From: Flavobacteriaceae bacterium
GTDB lineage: Bacteria; Bacteroidota; Bacteroidia; Flavobacteriales; Flavobacteriaceae
Direction: 5' to 3'
Assembly (NCBI GenBank): GCA_029253805.1
Contig: JAQWYU010000247.1
Span: 1-9,150, forward strand
Length of the DNA: 9,150 nt
The translations under genes and the position numbers were made by a program. Below, in pieces: positions 6,946-9,150 of the stretch (positions within the stretch are counted from its first letter, which is position 1; every line of letters starts with the position of its first letter). Below the pieces are notes generated by a model. The model was not told the origin of the DNA, did not search any database, and saw nothing but the letters and a program-made list of their open reading frames with translations.

Positions 6946-7735
6946 CTTCTATACAAACTGCTCTAATCAATTTCTTTGAATCGTACCCTAGTTTTTCAGC
7001 CTGATTAGCGTCTGTACACGCAGCCACATTGTCGGATAAATATGCTTTAGATAATCCACGATTAAAATAAGCTTCTCCGTATTCAGGTTGCATAATTATA
7101 GCCTTGTTAAAGTCTATTAATGCGCCTCTGTAGTCTTTAAGGTGAAGTTTTGAGACCCCTCTAGCATTGTAAGCTAATGCAAAATAGCGGTCATTTTTTA
7201 TTGATTTTGTATATAACTCTACAGCAGCTATATGGTTGTATTCTTTTGCTTTTTGCAGTCCATCAGAAAAATATTTCCTTTCATCAACATTAAATACAGG
7301 GGGGCCGTCTTTAACTTTAAAAGTGATAGGAAGGGAATAAGGAACAATAACTGCTTTACCTTTCTGACGACCTGGTTTCATTTTAGGCAACAGATTAATC
7401 ACTCTAACTGCTTCTTGTTCTAGGCGAGGATGTGGACCTCTTGAGCGAACACCAAAAACATTTCCATTGGTATCTATTTTAAAAATCACATTTATGCGCT
7501 GTCTACCTGTCAAGCCTAAACTAACCGCTAAATCTGTGTTAAATTTTTGGCGAACAAATTTGGCTATTTTAGCAGACATACATTTACGTTTTTCAGCATT
7601 TGAATCTCCTTTGCATCTCGGATATACAGGTGCTTCGTCAAGCTTTGAGATTGGCACTGCGTTTAAGGAATCTTGAGCCACAGCATTGAAAGACATTAGA
7701 GGGATAAACAGTAATAGTAGAAGGAGTTTTTTCAT
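6935..7735 (-). CDS. Exported TonB C-terminal domain and TPR protein
   Basis: I choose the ATG at 7735-7733 (266 aa, MKKLLLLLLF) over a TTG two codons upstream, because that TTG is part of the TATATTTG promoter box. A signal peptide (residues 1-21, ending AVAQ) leads to a TonB C-terminal-like domain (about 36-142). Diagnostic parts are APVYPRCKGD, a central INVIFKIDTNGNVFGVRS and PSLPITFKV-type strand (VPYSLPITFKV). Residues about 153-257 form TPR repeats (AVELYTKSIKNDRYFALAYN; GALIDFNKAIIMQPEYGEAY). Lacking a membrane anchor after cleavage, it is unlikely to be the energy-transducing TonB; such fusions are usually periplasmic scaffolds. The last two residues and the stop are encoded by repeat C5. 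Confidence 0.8.
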   Translation of the reverse strand: MKKLLLLLLFIPLMSFNAVAQDSLNAVPISKLDEAPVYPRCKGDSNAEKRKCMSAKIAKFVRQKFNTDLAVSLGLTGRQRINVIFKIDTNGNVFGVRSRGPHPRLEQEAVRVINLLPKMKPGRQKGKAVIVPYSLPITFKVKDGPPVFNVDERKYFSDGLQKAKEYNHIAAVELYTKSIKNDRYFALAYNARGVSKLHLKDYRGALIDFNKAIIMQPEYGEAYFNRGLSKAYLSDNVAACTDANQAEKLGYDSKKLIRAVCIEAKP

Positions 7736-7738
7736 ACT

Positions 7739-7746
7739 CAAATATA
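7739..7746 (-). promoter_or_regulatory. Candidate -7 promoter box before the TonB-C/TPR gene
   Basis: Minus-strand TATATTTG, three bases (AGT) before the ATG at 7735, the same spacing as at 6614-6621. This supports the ATG rather than the TTG as start and suggests a leaderless transcript. Confidence 0.5.
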
Positions 7747-7758
7747 ATAATTGTAAGT
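7739..7758 (+). repeat. Truncated left edge of the repeat (C8)
   Basis: These 20 bases (caaatataataattgtaagt) match the left end of C4 with one difference, then similarity stops before the palindromic core. The copy keeps only the promoter-bearing edge for the gene on its left. Confidence 0.6.
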
Positions 7759-7919
7759 TTTTTAATTAAATTTTCTGAATATGCATTTAAATTATTTCTA
7801 CTTGAACTTCTAGGCAGCAGGACATGAACCAAATAATTTAATGGAATTGTACACCCCTTTTGTGTCGGTCTATGTCGATTTGGTGTCAATTATTTTTTTT
7901 GTAACTAATTGATTTTTAA
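7759..7919. other. Spacer without a supported gene
   Basis: I see no convincing coding region, RNA or terminator here. It is AT-rich apart from a less AT-rich patch near 7850-7895 with two TGTCG words. It separates the truncated repeat C8 from the recombinase fragment, so a longer recombinase-derived insert or a lost cassette may have decayed here. Confidence 0.4.
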
Positions 7920-8192
7920 TTATTAACTATCTTTACTGGGGAGCAGAAAAGTAGGAATCCAGATTATTTTAAAACGCTATGGAACAGATACAAGAAACAA
8001 ACCAAACTCCTAAAACAAGGGCAAACATTGTACTCTTTAAGGCACTCCGGAGCAATAGAAATCTTTAAAAGAACTGGTTCAATTACCAAGCTTCAAAAAG
8101 CTATGGGGCATTCATCTATAAATGTAAGTCTAACCTACTTAAGAGGCTTAGAAATAGCAGAACTGAAAGAGGAAGATATGCCTATGATTTAG
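7920..8192 (+). pseudogene. C-terminal fragment of a tyrosine recombinase (90 codons, no start)
   Basis: This is the only plus-strand coding signal in the window. The frame is open from 7920 (after a TAA at 7917-7919) to the TAG at 8190-8192. It contains the second half of the tyrosine recombinase catalytic domain: YSLRHSGA with the box II Arg-His, the helix IEIFKRTGSITKLQKAM, GHSSINV with the second catalytic His, and SLTYLRGLE with the nucleophilic Tyr nine residues after that His, the canonical spacing. The box II histidine two residues before Leu-Arg is Tyr here. The N-terminal and core-binding domains and the box I Arg are absent, so it cannot be active. It identifies the repeats C1-C7 as copies of the same gene's 3' end. 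Confidence 0.85.
8118..8192 (+). repeat. Recombinase-3'-end repeat C6, within the longer fragment
   Basis: The terminal part of the recombinase fragment that is shared with the other copies: NVSLTYLRGLEIAEL then KEEDMPMI and TAG. The core at 8130-8151 is CTAACCT-N7-AGGCTTAG. To the left it continues as true recombinase coding sequence, whereas the other copies switch to a caaatata promoter edge at about 8120, which marks the boundary of the repeated unit. Confidence 0.85.
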
Positions 8193-8920
8193 TTGCATTC
8201 ATCTACCGCATAAAAAGCATCTTCGTGTCCAAACTCTGCTGATTTTTTCCAATCTGCACAAGCGCCAGTTAAATCTCCTATTTGTTCTTTTGCAAACCCC
8301 CTATAGCCATAAGCAAAAGTTTCTTTTTCTGGGTCAAGCACTATCGATTTAGTAAAGTCTGCAATAGCTCCGAGATGGTCATTTGATTCAGTTTTATGAA
8401 TACCACTATTAAAGTATTGTTCAGCCTTCTGCTCATTTTTTCCATTCCAATTTTTTATTGGAAGTGAACCCCGTCTGTCAATCAGACTTGTGCAAGTTAA
8501 TCGAGCTACATAATAATCTTTACCTTCATTGATCTCAGAAATTAATTCTACATATGTACCTATTAGGTTAGTGATTTCATTTACTCCGTCTGCCATAAGA
8601 GAATGGTTTTCTTTTGGTATCCTAAAATTGAATGTTAGTTCACTACCGTATAAGAGGCTTGTAATCGATATGCCTTCTTCATTATATTTCTTATTAAGTA
8701 TATCCGCTACACCGCTGACGTAATCATCATCACCATAGACCAAGTTCATTCCAGAAATGTAAAACCATTTACCATCAGGCCTGTCATTTTTACCATTTAT
8801 AGTCATGCTTGTTATACACCACGTTCTTTCATTTATAATTATATCCAAATCCTCATTGCTAAATTGCCCAAAAGAGCTAAAAGAAATAAGTAAAGCGAGT
8901 GTAAATAGAATCTTATTCAT
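8189..8920 (-). CDS. Exported TPR protein
   Basis: This 243-aa protein has a signal peptide (residues 1-19, ending SSFGQ), an unassigned beta-rich N-terminal domain (about 20-160; SELTFNFRIPKENHSL, a WCITSMTINGK strand) and two TPR-type helical hairpins (about 165-240; GAIADFTKSIVLDPEKE and GDLTGACADWKKSAEFGHEDA). The final ECN and stop abut repeat C6, with the TAA inside ATTTAG. TPR domains bind protein partners, so a periplasmic scaffold is likely, but the partner is unknown. The start follows the TATATTTG box of C7 after 16 nt. The signal-peptide DNA is shared with the MORN gene and the TPR part is reminiscent of the protein at 6935-7735. Confidence 0.75.
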   Translation of the reverse strand: MNKILFTLALLISFSSFGQFSNEDLDIIINERTWCITSMTINGKNDRPDGKWFYISGMNLVYGDDDYVSGVADILNKKYNEEGISITSLLYGSELTFNFRIPKENHSLMADGVNEITNLIGTYVELISEINEGKDYYVARLTCTSLIDRRGSLPIKNWNGKNEQKAEQYFNSGIHKTESNDHLGAIADFTKSIVLDPEKETFAYGYRGFAKEQIGDLTGACADWKKSAEFGHEDAFYAVDECN

Positions 8921-8934
8921 AATAAGTTAGTTTA
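8864..8934. repeat. Shared leader segment, copy 2
   Basis: Partner of 2763-2833. In this copy the segment connects directly to the -7 box of repeat C7. In the MORN copy it is preceded instead by the stop of the coiled-coil gene. Confidence 0.8.
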
Positions 8935-8936
8935 CT

Positions 8937-8944
8937 CAAATATA
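8937..8944 (-). promoter_or_regulatory. Candidate -7 promoter box in repeat C7
   Basis: Minus-strand TATATTTG, 16 nt before the ATG of the TPR gene. Position and spacing are identical to the box in C1. Confidence 0.5.
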
Positions 8945-9019
8945 AGAAATGTTAGTCTAACCTATCTAAGTGGTTTAGAAATAGCTGAATTGAAGGAGGA
9001 AGATATGCCTATGGTTTAA
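8937..9019 (+). repeat. Recombinase-3'-end repeat C7
   Basis: Encodes NVSLTYLSGLEIAEL then KEEDMPMV and TAA. The core at 8957-8978 is CTAACCT-N7-TGGTTTAG. It groups with C1 and C3 by silent codon choices and is nearly identical to C1 over the left 20 bases (ctcaaatataagaaatgtt). Confidence 0.85.
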
Positions 9020-9100
9020 TTATTCTTTTCATAATTATCATATAGATATAAAGGTAAAGCTAATGACAAGCCAAAAAAATAAGTTTTTAAACCAATTCAT
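9016..9100 (-). pseudogene. Small membrane ORF remnant with a homopolymer frameshift
   Basis: The ATG at 9100-9098 starts MNWFKNLFF but the frame closes after 20 codons. Removing one base from the run of seven T (plus-strand A, 9073-9079) would continue it as GLSLALPLYLYDNYEKNN and end at the TAA (9018-9016) supplied by repeat C7, giving 27 aa with one hydrophobic segment. The use of the repeat's stop codon, as in the other cassettes, is the main argument that this is a former or slippage-expressed gene rather than noise. Sequence to the window end (9101-9150) shows nothing else I can support. Confidence 0.35.
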
Positions 9101-9150
9101 AAAACAATTATAATAGTTTTTTCATCAGTTCTTTAACCTAATATTATTTG

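Noticed and set aside
7232..7676. Plus-strand ORFs of 63 and 69 aa
   Set aside because: Complementary frames of the TonB-C/TPR gene, whose domains fix the true strand.
7805..7835. Minus-strand GGTTCATGTCC resembling a tRNA T-arm, possibly a tRNA attachment remnant
   Set aside because: The flanking bases do not pair into a 5-bp T stem or an acceptor stem, so no tRNA end can be supported.
7638..7889. Minus-strand 83-aa ORF upstream of and overlapping the TonB-C/TPR gene
   Set aside because: It overlaps the signal-peptide codons of that gene in another frame, covers the promoter box and has no recognisable composition or motif.
8529..8723. Plus-strand 64-aa ORF
   Set aside because: Inside the TPR gene on the other strand, with no supporting feature.

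Overview
The window looks like a chromosomal accessory region of a Flavobacteriia-type Bacteroidota. It is clearly AT-rich. Most genes start with short signal peptides ending in FGQ or AQ, TATATTTG boxes fit the Bacteroidota -7 promoter consensus (TAnnTTTG), and the families seen (DUF4197, MORN_2 repeats, TonB C-terminal domain plus TPR) are common in that phylum. Every gene I can support lies on the minus strand. The only plus-strand coding signal is a set of 3'-end fragments of a tyrosine recombinase gene.

Left block (about 1-4006). In transcription order (right to left) it holds a 54-aa membrane protein, a small membrane ORF put out of frame by a short A-run, an exported coiled-coil protein, an exported MORN-repeat protein, a second copy of the 54-aa protein, an exported SGNH/sialate-O-acetylesterase-like hydrolase and the start of a second exported esterase. 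Spacing is tight (10-11 nt gaps and an ATGA overlap), so this is probably one or two operons. The 54-aa gene lies in a 195-bp direct repeat, about 94% identical between copies.

Right block (about 4079-9150). This is the unusual part. Eight sites share a sequence of up to about 80 bp which, on the plus strand, encodes the last ~22-28 residues of one tyrosine recombinase (NVSLTYLRGLEIAEL, then KEEDMPMV and stop). One copy is attached to a longer ~90-codon fragment with recognisable catalytic motifs (LRHSG, GHSS, TYL). Between successive copies sits one minus-strand gene: a DUF4197 protein, a lipocalin-like lipoprotein, a broken unknown gene, a 47-aa membrane protein, a TonB-C/TPR protein, a TPR protein and a small broken membrane ORF. 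In most cassettes the stop codon lies in or directly against the repeat at the gene's 3' end. Several copies carry a TATATTTG box at the other end, 3-16 nt before the next start codon.

My interpretation is an integron-like cassette array whose attachment site is the 3' end of its own integrase gene. Each insertion would restore the integrase reading frame and leave the old 3' end behind as a repeat that also provides a stop and a promoter for the cassettes. No intact integrase lies in the window. The repeats and their reading frame are visible directly; mobility and mechanism are inferred. At least three cassette-type ORFs are broken at homopolymer runs, which could be decay, slippage or sequencing error.
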